Assembly (NCBI RefSeq): GCF_016461955.1
Contig: NZ_JADMNM010000005.1
Location: 1-64,000 of the forward strand
Direction of reading: 5' to 3'
From: Qipengyuania sp. YIM B01966
Lineage (GTDB): Bacteria > Pseudomonadota > Alphaproteobacteria > Sphingomonadales > Sphingomonadaceae
Length of the DNA: 64,000 nucleotides
In this document: one piece after another, positions 8,692 to 16,431 of the stretch
Layout of the letters: each line of letters opens with the position of its first letter
Numbering within the stretch: position 1 is the stretch's first letter
Translations under genes and position numbers: made by a program
Notes under the pieces: generated by a model
Told to the model about the DNA's origin: nothing
What the model saw: only the letters and a program-made list of their open reading frames with translations
Database searches by the model: none

Positions 8692-9393
8692 GGGGTGCTG
8701 CGCTCCTTCTTCTTGCGCCTAGGGAAGGCGTAGAACAGCAACCATTTGCCCGAGAGAGCCATCAGCACCGCACCCCAGCTGAAGGCACGCAGCAGCGGAT
8801 TGTTGACGTTCTCCCGCTCGGCGTAATCCATGATGTGGAGCATCCACACGAAGTCGAAAACGCGCCACAGCTCGTGCCGCCGCGAAAGGAGTTCACCGGT
8901 GACTGGTGAGAGATAGAAGGTCGGCCGGTTCCAGTGATCGAATTCGACGCGCCAGAGCGGCGGCGCGCGTCCGCGAATTTCGCCAGGCACTTCGGCGATG
9001 AGTTCGGCAGATGCGATGGGCTCGGACCCGGTGTAGTAGGTCGAAGCCAGGGCCCTGATTGCCTGCTCGTTTGGAGCTTTCATCGGTGCAGCCGAGGTTG
9101 CCGCGAAGGCGCGCTCTCCCGAGGGCCCGTCGGTAATATAGATCGGGTGCTGGTCGACCCAGGCCAGTCTGATGCCAGTGGCCTTTTTCCCGGGCGGCAA
9201 GCGCAAGCGGATCCTGCAAGGCGTCCGCCTCGATGCCGGGATTAGGCGCTTCACGAACGAGATGGTCGCCGTGGATCGTATCGATGTGAACGACGGTCAT
9301 GTAGATGCCGCTCAGCGACCAGACGACCACCTGCAGGCCGATGAACAGCCCGAGCCATTTGTGCGTCTTGCGGGCGATTACGTGGGTTCGCAT
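8688..9393 (-). pseudogene. Second PepSY-domain membrane protein, frameshifted
   Basis: From ATG 9393 the protein reads RKTHKWLGLFIGLQVVVWSLSG, the same helix as in its neighbour, up to LALAAREK. The sensible sequence then moves to another frame: ATGIRLAWVDQHPIYIT, PPLWRVEF, FYLSPVTGELLSRRHELW and FDFVWMLHIMDYAERENV, to a stop at 8688. The break lies at the T5C3 run 9184-9191 (plus strand). The intact length would be about 235 residues, matching the adjacent paralogue. It is either a pseudogene or a homopolymer error. Confidence 0.72.
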
Positions 9394-9465
9394 CTGCTGG
9401 CGAAAACTTCGGTCCTGGATGAGGATGGCAGCGGCGAGATGCTCGCCGGGGCGATCAAGCGACGA

Positions 9466-10266
9466 TCAGCAGTGTCCCGCCGCCCGATGTTCGGGAGCGC
9501 AAGTAGGCGAGGCTTCGGGCTCGGCCGCAGACTCCGCTGTTGCCTTGGTCGGTGCGCGCTTTGTAGGGGCCGGTCTTTCCGCGGCCGCCTTCGGGGCAGC
9601 AGGTTTCGCGGCCGGTGCCGGCGCGACGGTATCGCTACTAGCTTGGGCCTGCATAGTCATCCGCTCGCCGCGCAGCATGGCTTCGACCATGGCGATTTCC
9701 TTGAGCTGCTCGGCCCGTGTCTCCTCGATCTGCGCGCGCACCGCACCGGTCGCGCCGTTCGCGAGCGCGATGTCCGACATCGCGACGGCGCCGCGGTGGT
9801 GGGCAAGCATCTTGGAGAGGTAGGTCTCCGAAGGGGTAGCCCCCGATGCCGCCATCATTTCGCTGTGCATCTCGGTCATCGCCGCTTCGTAGAGCTTGGC
9901 GCTTTCGGGATCGGCGGTGCCGTTGCGGGCGAGTGCTTTGAGCGCTTCGATCTCGGCGCCCTGGTTGTCGATCGTCATCTGCGCCATCTCCGCGACATCG
10001 GCGGTGGGCTCGAGACCGAGCACGGTCCGCGACATGTCGATCGCGCCTTCGTGGTGTGCGATCATTTTCTTGACCCAGGTGTCGGCGGCATCGACGCCGA
10101 CCGCGGCCTTCATCGCCTTGTCCATCGCCATCTCGGATTTGGCATAGGGGCCGTCCATGGTCATTTCGTTGGCGGGCGCGGTGTCGTCGGCAGGCTGTTC
10201 AGGGCTTCCGCAGGCGCCGAGTGAAGCAAGGAGCGCTAGCGCGCCAATTCCGGTCATTCGGATCAC
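9466..10266 (-). CDS. DUF305 lipoprotein with a C-terminal CxPEHxxxGHC motif
   Basis: About 266 residues from GTG 10266, chosen because GGAG lies 7 bases upstream; an ATG three codons later is the alternative. A lipobox (LLASLGAC) predicts an envelope lipoprotein. Two DUF305 halves follow, each with the His-rich signature (MIAHHEGAIDMS and MLAHHRGAVAMS) in a ferritin-like helical fold. A Pro/Ala/Lys-rich linker leads to a final CAPEHRAAGHC, a close match to the five repeats in CopB encoded 1.7 kb away. DUF305 proteins are common in copper clusters. I infer periplasmic copper binding. Confidence 0.82.
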   Translation of the reverse strand: MIRMTGIGALALLASLGACGSPEQPADDTAPANEMTMDGPYAKSEMAMDKAMKAAVGVDAADTWVKKMIAHHEGAIDMSRTVLGLEPTADVAEMAQMTIDNQGAEIEALKALARNGTADPESAKLYEAAMTEMHSEMMAASGATPSETYLSKMLAHHRGAVAMSDIALANGATGAVRAQIEETRAEQLKEIAMVEAMLRGERMTMQAQASSDTVAPAPAAKPAAPKAAAERPAPTKRAPTKATAESAAEPEASPTCAPEHRAAGHC

Positions 10267-10298
10267 TGAATATCTCCATGGTTGCAGATCGTGTTGGG

Positions 10299-10778
10299 TC
10301 AGAGGCGGTCCATGATCCGCTTCATCTGGGCGATTTCGTCTTTCTGGGCCTGGATGATCTCGCCGCAGAGCTGGCGGATCTCGGGATCGGCGAGTGCGGC
10401 TTCCTCGCACATCAGGATCGCGCCCGAGTGGTGCGGGATCATGGAGCGTAGGAATTGGTCGTCGCCTACCAAACTCTGCTGGCGGATGCCGAGCAGCGAC
10501 AGGACGAAGATCGCCGCGAAGGCCAGGTAGAGCGCGGCGTTGAGCCTGCGGTTGCGATACATACCGCCCATCGTCGCCAGCATGATCGCGCCCATCGGCG
10601 CCCACATGACCAGCGCCATGTAGAAGAAGTTCAAATTCTGGATGAACTCGCCCCTGCTCCAGATCATGGCGAACATGACGAGATACATCACCAGCAGGCT
10701 CAGCCCGAGGTTAACGGCCAGCATCACGTAGGGCTTTGAACCGCCTTCGTGCTGCGCTCCATTCGCGTGGTCTTCCAT
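10299..10778 (-). CDS. DUF305 membrane protein
   Basis: The 159-residue protein starts with a His-containing cytosolic tail. Three hydrophobic segments follow (LGLSLLVMYLVMFAMIW, FFYMALVMWAPMGAIML, LYLAFAAIFVLSLLG), then a single DUF305 module (MIPHHSGAILMCEEA, IIQAQKDEIAQMKRIM). The HH pair and nearby Met/Cys residues could bind copper. It sits between the DUF2231 protein and the DUF305 lipoprotein on the same strand with short gaps, so it is probably in one operon with copAB. Confidence 0.82.
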   Translation of the reverse strand: MEDHANGAQHEGGSKPYVMLAVNLGLSLLVMYLVMFAMIWSRGEFIQNLNFFYMALVMWAPMGAIMLATMGGMYRNRRLNAALYLAFAAIFVLSLLGIRQQSLVGDDQFLRSMIPHHSGAILMCEEAALADPEIRQLCGEIIQAQKDEIAQMKRIMDRL

Positions 10779-10790
10779 CAGCCGTTCTCC

Positions 10791-11480
10791 TTACCAGTTC
10801 AAGTGGTCGACGCCGTGCACGAGCGCGCCGCCGAACCAGCCCTGCACGAGGATCGCCGCGGTCAGGATCGAAAGTCCCATGATCATGCCGGGGCCGCGGT
10901 CCTGCTCCGGGCGCCTGAGCGCGAACACACCCAAAGCGAACGCGCCGAGCCCGATGCCGGTCCCGAGCCAGCGGTGACTTTGGTGCAGCCAGTCATCGAG
11001 GCCGAGTTCGAACCCGCCGCTCAGCCAGCCTGACAGCATGGCGAACGGCGCGGTCACGCCCGCTGTCACCACGAGGAACTGTACCGGCTTGGCGAAACCG
11101 GGCCGCTTGCGTCCGACAACGGCGGTGAAGAGCGCCGCCGGGATGAAGGCGATCGGAAAATGCACCAGCATGGGATGGAAGCGGCCGAGCCAGTCGAGCA
11201 GTCGCGCGCCGAAACTCTGCGGTGGTTCCTCGGCTTTGGCCATGCCAGCCATGGCCGCAGCATGATCTGGCATCGTCATATCGTGCGCCATGGGAGCAGT
11301 CTGCGCCGATCCACTAGCCGCCGCACGCTGGGCTTCGATTTGCACTGCCTCCTGTTTCGCCTTGTGATCCTTGTGCGCTGAAAGGGGGCCGGCCGGCATC
11401 GAAATCACGGCAACGATCGCCAACACCGCCAACACCGAGCGTGTCAGCCAGGCGTGGGAGCGTGGGATGACCTGGGTCAT
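10791..11480 (-). CDS. DUF2231 membrane protein of the copper cluster
   Basis: About 229 residues from ATG 11480. A signal-like helix ends at SAHKDHK. A His/Met-rich periplasmic segment follows (APMAHDMTMPDHAAAMAGM), then four membrane helices beginning FHPMLVHFPIAFIPAALF, the hallmark of DUF2231. Members are predicted to handle haem or metal at the inner membrane. The Met/His segment argues for copper here. The start lies one base after the stop of the NTF2-like gene, so translation is probably coupled. Confidence 0.8.
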   Translation of the reverse strand: MTQVIPRSHAWLTRSVLAVLAIVAVISMPAGPLSAHKDHKAKQEAVQIEAQRAAASGSAQTAPMAHDMTMPDHAAAMAGMAKAEEPPQSFGARLLDWLGRFHPMLVHFPIAFIPAALFTAVVGRKRPGFAKPVQFLVVTAGVTAPFAMLSGWLSGGFELGLDDWLHQSHRWLGTGIGLGAFALGVFALRRPEQDRGPGMIMGLSILTAAILVQGWFGGALVHGVDHLNW

Positions 11481-11481
11481 C

Positions 11482-11976
11482 TCACGCTCCCTTCGGCTTG
11501 CGCGCCGAATTGTGCATGACCAGGATTTTCCAGCCATCGGCCGTTCGCATGAGGACGCTCGTGGCAACACCCTTGCGCGTCGCGATCTCGCCAGTCTTCC
11601 GCTCGATGCGGTAGTTATAGGTTTCCGTCGCAAGCGCGATATCGCCTTCGATGCGCACGGCGACCGTGTAGTCGGAGAATGCGAACGAGCGGAAAGCCGC
11701 GAGCTCGGGCCCCAGATGGTGCGCGAGATCCTCCTTGTAGGTGCCTTCGACCCCGCCGGTTTCGAACACCGCGGAATCCTCGGTGAAGAGCGCTTCGGTT
11801 CCGGACGCATCCAGCCGCTCGATCGCAGACTTGTAGCGCGCCAATGCCGCGCGAACGGCGCTCTCATCCTCGCTCGCCGAAGCGGGCTGCGCAGCTACAG
11901 GGGCGGCAGCCGAGGCATGCGTATCCGGTGCCGCGTGAGCCGCCAGTGCAGCAGCGATCATGGTGGTCATCAACAT
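11482..11976 (-). CDS. Exported NTF2/SnoaL-like protein
   Basis: The 164-residue protein starts at ATG 11976 behind a purine-rich GGGGAGAAGA site. It has a short Ala-rich signal sequence. The mature part is a DUF4440/SnoaL-type alpha+beta cone: ESAVRAALARYKSAIERLD, ALFTEDSAVFETGG, then ATSVLMRTADGWKILVMHNS. Such proteins are often small-molecule-binding or accessory. No catalytic set can be assigned. It lies between copB and the DUF2231 gene in one transcription unit. Confidence 0.8.
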   Translation of the reverse strand: MLMTTMIAAALAAHAAPDTHASAAAPVAAQPASASEDESAVRAALARYKSAIERLDASGTEALFTEDSAVFETGGVEGTYKEDLAHHLGPELAAFRSFAFSDYTVAVRIEGDIALATETYNYRIERKTGEIATRKGVATSVLMRTADGWKILVMHNSARKPKGA

Positions 11977-11989
11977 TCTTCTTCTCCCC

Positions 11990-13276
11990 TCAGAACCAGA
12001 AGCGGATGCCGGCCAGGAAACTCCAGCCACCGGTCGCTTCGCCTTCGTCGCGCAGGAAACCGCGGGTCCTGCCGAAGGCGCGCTCGTATTGGACGCCCAC
12101 GTAAGGAGCGAACTCGCGGGCGACGTCGTAGCGCAGCCGGAGGCCGATCTCTGCAACGGTCAGACCCGCGCCGACACCGATGTCCTCGCTGCTCTGAGCC
12201 GCGAAATTGAGCTCGGCACGCGGCTGCAGAATCAGCTTCTGGGTGATGCGCTGGTCGTAGTAGCCTTCGAGCCGGCCCAACAGCTCGCCCCGATCCGACA
12301 GGAACAGCGCGCCCTCGACGTCGAAGAAACCCGGCGCCAGCCCCTCGAATCCGATCGTGGCGTAGACGCGCGATGGGTCTGGCTCGAAATCGTACCGGAC
12401 GCCGGCCTGAAGATCGAAGTAGGGGCCAATGGCGCGGCTATAGAGCGCCTGGACCTCGGCGGATTCCACCCCGGCGCCGAACTCGCCTTCACCTTCGGTT
12501 TTGACGACCAGCCGATTGATGTCCCCGCCATACCAGGCCTCGCCGCCCCATTCGTAAGAGTCCCGTCCGCTCTTGATCTTCACCTCCGCGATATTGAGGA
12601 TTACCATCGAGAAGTTCTGGCCGCCGTGATGCAGCGACAGGTGGTGGCGCCCCATCGCCATCGCGGACGGGCCGTAGATCGCATCGGCGGCGTGGTCCGT
12701 CGGCACGGGCGGAGCCGCACCCGAGCCGACCGGAAGGTCCGTTCCCTCGACGTCGACTGTCGTTGCCGGGGTGCAATGTCCCATCGCCGCGTGTTCCGGC
12801 GCGCACGTCACCTGAGCTGCAGGTTGCGCTGCGGGGAGTTTGCAGTGCCCCATCGCCGCATGCTCCGGCGAGCAAGTGGTTTGGGCCGGGGACGCGGTCT
12901 GTGGCGTCGCTGTGGGAGAGGCAGCGGGACGCGTGCAATGGCCCATTGCAGCATGTTCGGGCAGGCAAGTGCTCGGCGCTTGAGGTATGGGAAGTGGCTG
13001 TGCGGCAGCCGGTTGGGTTTCCGGTAGCGTGCAATGTCCCATCGCGGCGTGCTCGGGCAGGCAGGCCGGCGGCGCTTTGGACCCGGGCTGCGCCTGAGCG
13101 ACCGCCGATCGATTTGCCGGCAGCGTGCAATGCCCCATGGCAGCATGCTCGGGAGTGCAACTCGTGGCTGCGGTAGGGACCGATGTCTGGTCCGGCGAAG
13201 CCTGTTCTTGCGCGACAGCTGGCACGCTGACGAAAGCCGCCACGGCAAGCAGGGGAAGTCTGTGAAGCCAGATCAT
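11990..13276 (-). CDS. copB: Copper resistance protein B with five CxPEHAAMGHC repeats
   Basis: About 428 residues from ATG 13276, with GGGAG upstream and the stop of copA just before it. A signal peptide (LPLLAVAAFVSVPAVAQ) leads to an N-terminal region (about 35-175) with five copies of C-x-PEHAAMGHC separated by Pro/Ala/Gln linkers. The CopB beta-barrel domain follows: MAMGRHHLSLHHGGQ, EWGGEAWYGGDINRL, VQALYSRAIGPYFDLQ, and a terminal GIRFWF. CopB is an outer-membrane protein of the PcoB/CopB family that sequesters or exports copper with CopA. Each repeat offers two Cys, two His and a Met, so the region could bind several copper ions. The repeat number may vary between strains. Confidence 0.92.
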   Translation of the reverse strand: MIWLHRLPLLAVAAFVSVPAVAQEQASPDQTSVPTAATSCTPEHAAMGHCTLPANRSAVAQAQPGSKAPPACLPEHAAMGHCTLPETQPAAAQPLPIPQAPSTCLPEHAAMGHCTRPAASPTATPQTASPAQTTCSPEHAAMGHCKLPAAQPAAQVTCAPEHAAMGHCTPATTVDVEGTDLPVGSGAAPPVPTDHAADAIYGPSAMAMGRHHLSLHHGGQNFSMVILNIAEVKIKSGRDSYEWGGEAWYGGDINRLVVKTEGEGEFGAGVESAEVQALYSRAIGPYFDLQAGVRYDFEPDPSRVYATIGFEGLAPGFFDVEGALFLSDRGELLGRLEGYYDQRITQKLILQPRAELNFAAQSSEDIGVGAGLTVAEIGLRLRYDVAREFAPYVGVQYERAFGRTRGFLRDEGEATGGWSFLAGIRFWF

Positions 13277-13277
13277 C

Positions 13278-15260
13278 TTACGCGTCTCCCTTGTCGGGAC
13301 GCACGGTGACGACACGCATCATCCCGGCGGTCATGTGGTAGAGGTTGTGACAGTGGAACGCCCAGTCGCCCTGCGCATCGAGGGTGACGTCGAAGGTCGC
13401 CGTCCCGCCCGGCTGCACGTTCACCGTGTGCTTGCGCGGCGACCAGGCGCCATGCCCGGTCACCAGCTCAAAGAAGTGGCCGTGCAGATGGATCGGGTGC
13501 TGCATCATCGTGTCATTGACGAGCCGCACGCGCACGCGCTCGTTGTGGCGGAAGGGGATCGGCTCGGCCGGCTCGCTCATCTTCACCCCGTCGAACGACC
13601 ACATGTAGCGTTCCATGTTGCCGGTCAGGTGGATGTCGAGCTGACGGGATGGCGCGCGCACGTCGGGGTTGCGTTCGAGCGCCACGAGATCACGATAGGT
13701 CAGCACGCGGTGGCCGACGTTATCGAGACCCGTCCCCGGATCGCCCATGCGGTCGACCGGCATCGGCGAAATCGTCTGCACGCCGGGGTTCTTATCGACC
13801 TGCGGTGCGTTGGCGAAGTCGCGCATGCCCATCGCGCCGTGATCCATTGGCGCCGCTGCCTGGCCCTCGGCCGCCGGGGCCGTGTGTCCCATCGCGGCGT
13901 GGTCCATGGGTGCTGCCGCCGGAGATGCCGCAGCGGAGCCATGCCCCATCGCCGCGTGATCCATACCCGCCATGCCAGCCGCCGCTGCCGTTGCAACTAC
14001 GGCGCCTGTCTCTTTCCAGCCGGTCAGCTTCCACAACTCGCCGGAGGCGTTCGGTTGGGCAGTCGGATCGACGCCACGTACCTTCGCCGGGTTCGATGAT
14101 CCACTGCCCATCGCGCCATGATCCATCCCGGAATGGTCCATGTCGCCCATGCCCATGTCCTTCATGGTAAGGAGCGGGCGCGGGCGCAGCGGCGGAACCG
14201 GCGCGCTCATACCTTCGCGCGGCGCGAGCGTTGCCCGTCCCAGACCTGAGCGGTCGCTCGCCTCGCTGACAAAACTGTAGGCCCTGTCCTGCGGCGTCAC
14301 GACGACGTCGTAGGTTTCGGCGGTGCCGATCTGAAACTCGTCGACGGCCACCGGACGCACGTTGAGGCCATCGGCCTGCACCACCGTCATCGGCAGCCCG
14401 GGGATGCGGATGTTGAAGGTCGTCTGTGCCGAGGCGTTGATGACGCGGAGCCGGACGCGTTCGCCGGGTGTGAACAGGCCGGTCCAGTTGTCGAACGGGC
14501 CGAACCCGTTGATGGTGAAGGCGTAGGTCGATCCGGTGACGTCGGCGATGTCGGCCGCGTCCATCCGCATCTGCGCCCACTCCCAGCGCTCCTGCGCCGT
14601 CAGGTCGCGCCCCGCGAGCAAACCCGACAGCGTCATGCGCTGACGGTTGAAGTACGGACCGCCCATCTGCTTGAGCTTGCGATAGATGGTCGCCCCGGCG
14701 AGCGGGCTGTGGTCGGACAGCACAAGCACATGCTCGCGGTCGTAGGCGACAGGATCGGGCCCGGCCGGATCGATCACGATCGGGCCGTAGACGCCATCCT
14801 CCTCCTGGTAGGCGCTGTGGCTGTGATACCAGTAGGTTCCGGCATGGCTGAGATCGAACTCGTAGTCGAAGGTCGATCGCGGCATGATGCCGGGGAAGCT
14901 GACGCCGGGAACGCCGTCCATCTCGAACGGCACCAGCAGACCATGCCAGTGGATCGAGCTTTCCTCGTCGAGCGTGTTCTGCACCCGCAGGCGAACCCGC
15001 TGGCCTTCCTTCAGGCGGATCAGTGGGCCAGGCACGGTTCCGTTGATTCCGATCGCGCGGCTGACCTTGCCATCGACTTCAACGCTGACCTGGCCGATCG
15101 CGAGAGAAATGTCGCTGCCGCTGACGGTCGGCAGAGGCCGGGCGAGCCCTGTCGAGAGTGGTTGGGCCCAGGCGGGCAGAGCTTGCGCGAGGCCGAAGCC
15201 TGCGCCGGAGACGGCGGCGGCGCGCAGCAGCGCACGCCGTCCGAGGACGAGTTCGTTCAT
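13278..15260 (-). CDS. copA: Copper resistance multicopper oxidase CopA
   Basis: About 660 residues from ATG 15260, which has AAGGA 9 bases upstream; a GTG seven codons earlier is possible. A twin-arginine signal (LGRRALLRAAAVSGAGFG) directs folded export. Type 2/3 copper motifs HWHG (about 103) and YWYHSHS (about 142) occur early; HPIHLHG (about 587) and HCHNLYHM (about 635) give the remaining ligands including the type 1 site. Between the second and third cupredoxin domains is a Met/His-rich insert with repeated MDHAAMGH units. This PcoA/CopA-type periplasmic enzyme oxidises Cu(I) and binds excess copper. It is followed at once by copB. Confidence 0.95.
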   Translation of the reverse strand: MNELVLGRRALLRAAAVSGAGFGLAQALPAWAQPLSTGLARPLPTVSGSDISLAIGQVSVEVDGKVSRAIGINGTVPGPLIRLKEGQRVRLRVQNTLDEESSIHWHGLLVPFEMDGVPGVSFPGIMPRSTFDYEFDLSHAGTYWYHSHSAYQEEDGVYGPIVIDPAGPDPVAYDREHVLVLSDHSPLAGATIYRKLKQMGGPYFNRQRMTLSGLLAGRDLTAQERWEWAQMRMDAADIADVTGSTYAFTINGFGPFDNWTGLFTPGERVRLRVINASAQTTFNIRIPGLPMTVVQADGLNVRPVAVDEFQIGTAETYDVVVTPQDRAYSFVSEASDRSGLGRATLAPREGMSAPVPPLRPRPLLTMKDMGMGDMDHSGMDHGAMGSGSSNPAKVRGVDPTAQPNASGELWKLTGWKETGAVVATAAAAGMAGMDHAAMGHGSAAASPAAAPMDHAAMGHTAPAAEGQAAAPMDHGAMGMRDFANAPQVDKNPGVQTISPMPVDRMGDPGTGLDNVGHRVLTYRDLVALERNPDVRAPSRQLDIHLTGNMERYMWSFDGVKMSEPAEPIPFRHNERVRVRLVNDTMMQHPIHLHGHFFELVTGHGAWSPRKHTVNVQPGGTATFDVTLDAQGDWAFHCHNLYHMTAGMMRVVTVRPDKGDA

Positions 15261-15338
15261 CGATGGATTCCTTGGGCTCACTGACAGCGACGTCCGGTCT
15301 CCCGACGGGGCAAGGCCCCGCCGGAAGCTCAGAGACGC

Positions 15339-15578
15339 TTAATGGTGCGCGTGCCCGTCGGCCGGGGCCGCGGGCGTCACTTCATGGCCTGCGTGCGGAT
15401 CGGAGGACGGAGCTGCGGTGCCGCCAGCGGGCTTGCCCGCCATCTTGTCGCAGCACGCGCATTTCTCCGTCATCTTCTCGCAGCATTCCATCTTCGGCTT
15501 CTCCGCGGGAGCAGCCTGGGCGTGGGCGACGCCGGGAAGGGCGATCGCGAGCGCGCCCGCAGTGATCAACTTGTTCAT
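15339..15578 (-). CDS. Small Cys/His-rich exported protein, likely copper-binding
   Basis: The 79-residue protein has a clear signal peptide (ITAGALAIALPGVAHAQA). The mature part has closely spaced Cys pairs (MECCEKM, CACCDKM) and a C-terminal His-rich tail (DPHAGHEV, DGHAHH). It is preceded by GGAG about 9 bases before the ATG. Lying just upstream of copA in the same direction, it is probably a periplasmic copper buffer or chaperone. No named family is recognised. Confidence 0.75.
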   Translation of the reverse strand: MNKLITAGALAIALPGVAHAQAAPAEKPKMECCEKMTEKCACCDKMAGKPAGGTAAPSSDPHAGHEVTPAAPADGHAHH

Positions 15579-15614
15579 GTTAATGTACTCCGTGAAATCG
15601 AAAAAAGAACGATT

Positions 15615-15944
15615 TCACGCAAGTCTCGGAGGGGGCGTGGGCAGCTTTGCCAGGAACGCCCGATGCCCGCTCGTCCGGAACCCGGCGAGGATGGGGGCAT
15701 GATAGGCGACCGGTTCGATCGCGGCCGCGCCGAGCGGGGCCAAGGCGGAACACATCGCGACACAGCACTGCGTCATCGCAGCCGGCTCGTCTTCGCTCCC
15801 GGAATCCTCATCGCCGCAATGCCCCGCCTGCGTCATCTCGCCATGGTTCATTGGCATCGCCGCCATGGCCATGCCCGACTGCATCGCCAGCGGTGCGATG
15901 AGCATGGCGAGCGCTGCCAGGAGGAGATGGAGTCGGCGAAGCAT
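15615..15944 (-). CDS. Small exported Met/Cys-rich protein
   Basis: The 109-residue protein has a hydrophobic, Met-rich leader (LLLAALAMLIAPLAMQSGMA). His/Met/Cys motifs follow (MPMNHGEM, AGHCGDED, TQCCVAMCSAL). It is the first gene of the copA-copB transcription unit, 9-10 bases after a predicted -10 box. Similar small proteins head copper operons in sphingomonads, but I cannot name the family. Copper sensing or buffering is an inference. Confidence 0.65.
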   Translation of the reverse strand: MLRRLHLLLAALAMLIAPLAMQSGMAMAAMPMNHGEMTQAGHCGDEDSGSEDEPAAMTQCCVAMCSALAPLGAAAIEPVAYHAPILAGFRTSGHRAFLAKLPTPPPRLA

Positions 15945-15953
15945 CAGGAATTC

Positions 15954-15982
15954 TTCCTAGGCTCGGGCGGAACAGGGGTCAA
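15954..15982 (-). promoter_or_regulatory. Predicted promoter of the copA-copB unit
   Basis: On the minus strand, TTGACC (15982-15977) is 17 bases from TAGGAA (15959-15954), just ahead of the ATG at 15944. A second TTGACC lies about 20 bases further upstream. Unlike the ATPase promoter there is no long spacer or clear dyad, so CueR control is not evident here. Confidence 0.4.
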
Positions 15983-16038
15983 TTTTCTAATGCCGGTCAA
16001 CCGCTCGGGGCGGCTATCCGCTTGTCTAATCTCCGCCA

Positions 16039-16431
16039 TCACCCGACGGCCTCGAGATCATCGAGGATGGGGCAATCGGACTTCTGATCGCCGTGACACT
16101 CGGCGGCCAGGCGCTCGAGCGATCGGCGCATCGAGTCGAGCTGCCGGGCCTTGGCCTTCAATTCCGCAGCCCGGGCCAGGGCGAGCGCCTTGACCTCGGC
16201 GCTCGCGCGGCTGCGATCCTGCCATAGCCCCAGCAACTGCCGGATCTCTTCGATCCCGAAGCCGAGGTCGCGAGCCCGCCGAATGAAGGCGAGCGTGTGA
16301 ACGTCCGTCTTGTCGTAGTCCCGGTACCCGGAATCCCGGCGCGCGGCAGCGGGGATCAGACCCACCTTCTCATAATGCCGGATCATCCGCTGGCTCACGC
16401 CCGACGCGCTCGATGCTTCGCCGATCTTCAC
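16039..16431 (-). CDS. cueR: Copper-responsive MerR-family regulator
   Basis: About 130 residues from GTG 16431, overlapping the ATPase stop as GTGA. The winged-helix domain reads [36 protein letters not shown] and [22 protein letters not shown]. The metal loop is [12 protein letters not shown], with the two Cys of CueR-type Cu(I) sensors. The extra Cys of Zn/Cd sensors, before the long helix, is absent (WQDRSRAS). Co-transcription with the Cu(I) ATPase implies autoregulation through the promoter at 18836-18866. Confidence 0.9.
   Translation of the reverse strand: MKIGEASSASGVSQRMIRHYEKVGLIPAAARRDSGYRDYDKTDVHTLAFIRRARDLGFGIEEIRQLLGLWQDRSRASAEVKALALARAAELKAKARQLDSMRRSLERLAAECHGDQKSDCPILDDLEAVG

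Noticed and set aside
15261-15281. GTG start seven codons upstream for the multicopper oxidase
   Set aside because: ATG 15260 has AAGGA at proper spacing and leaves a normal Tat signal; the GTG is only an alternative.
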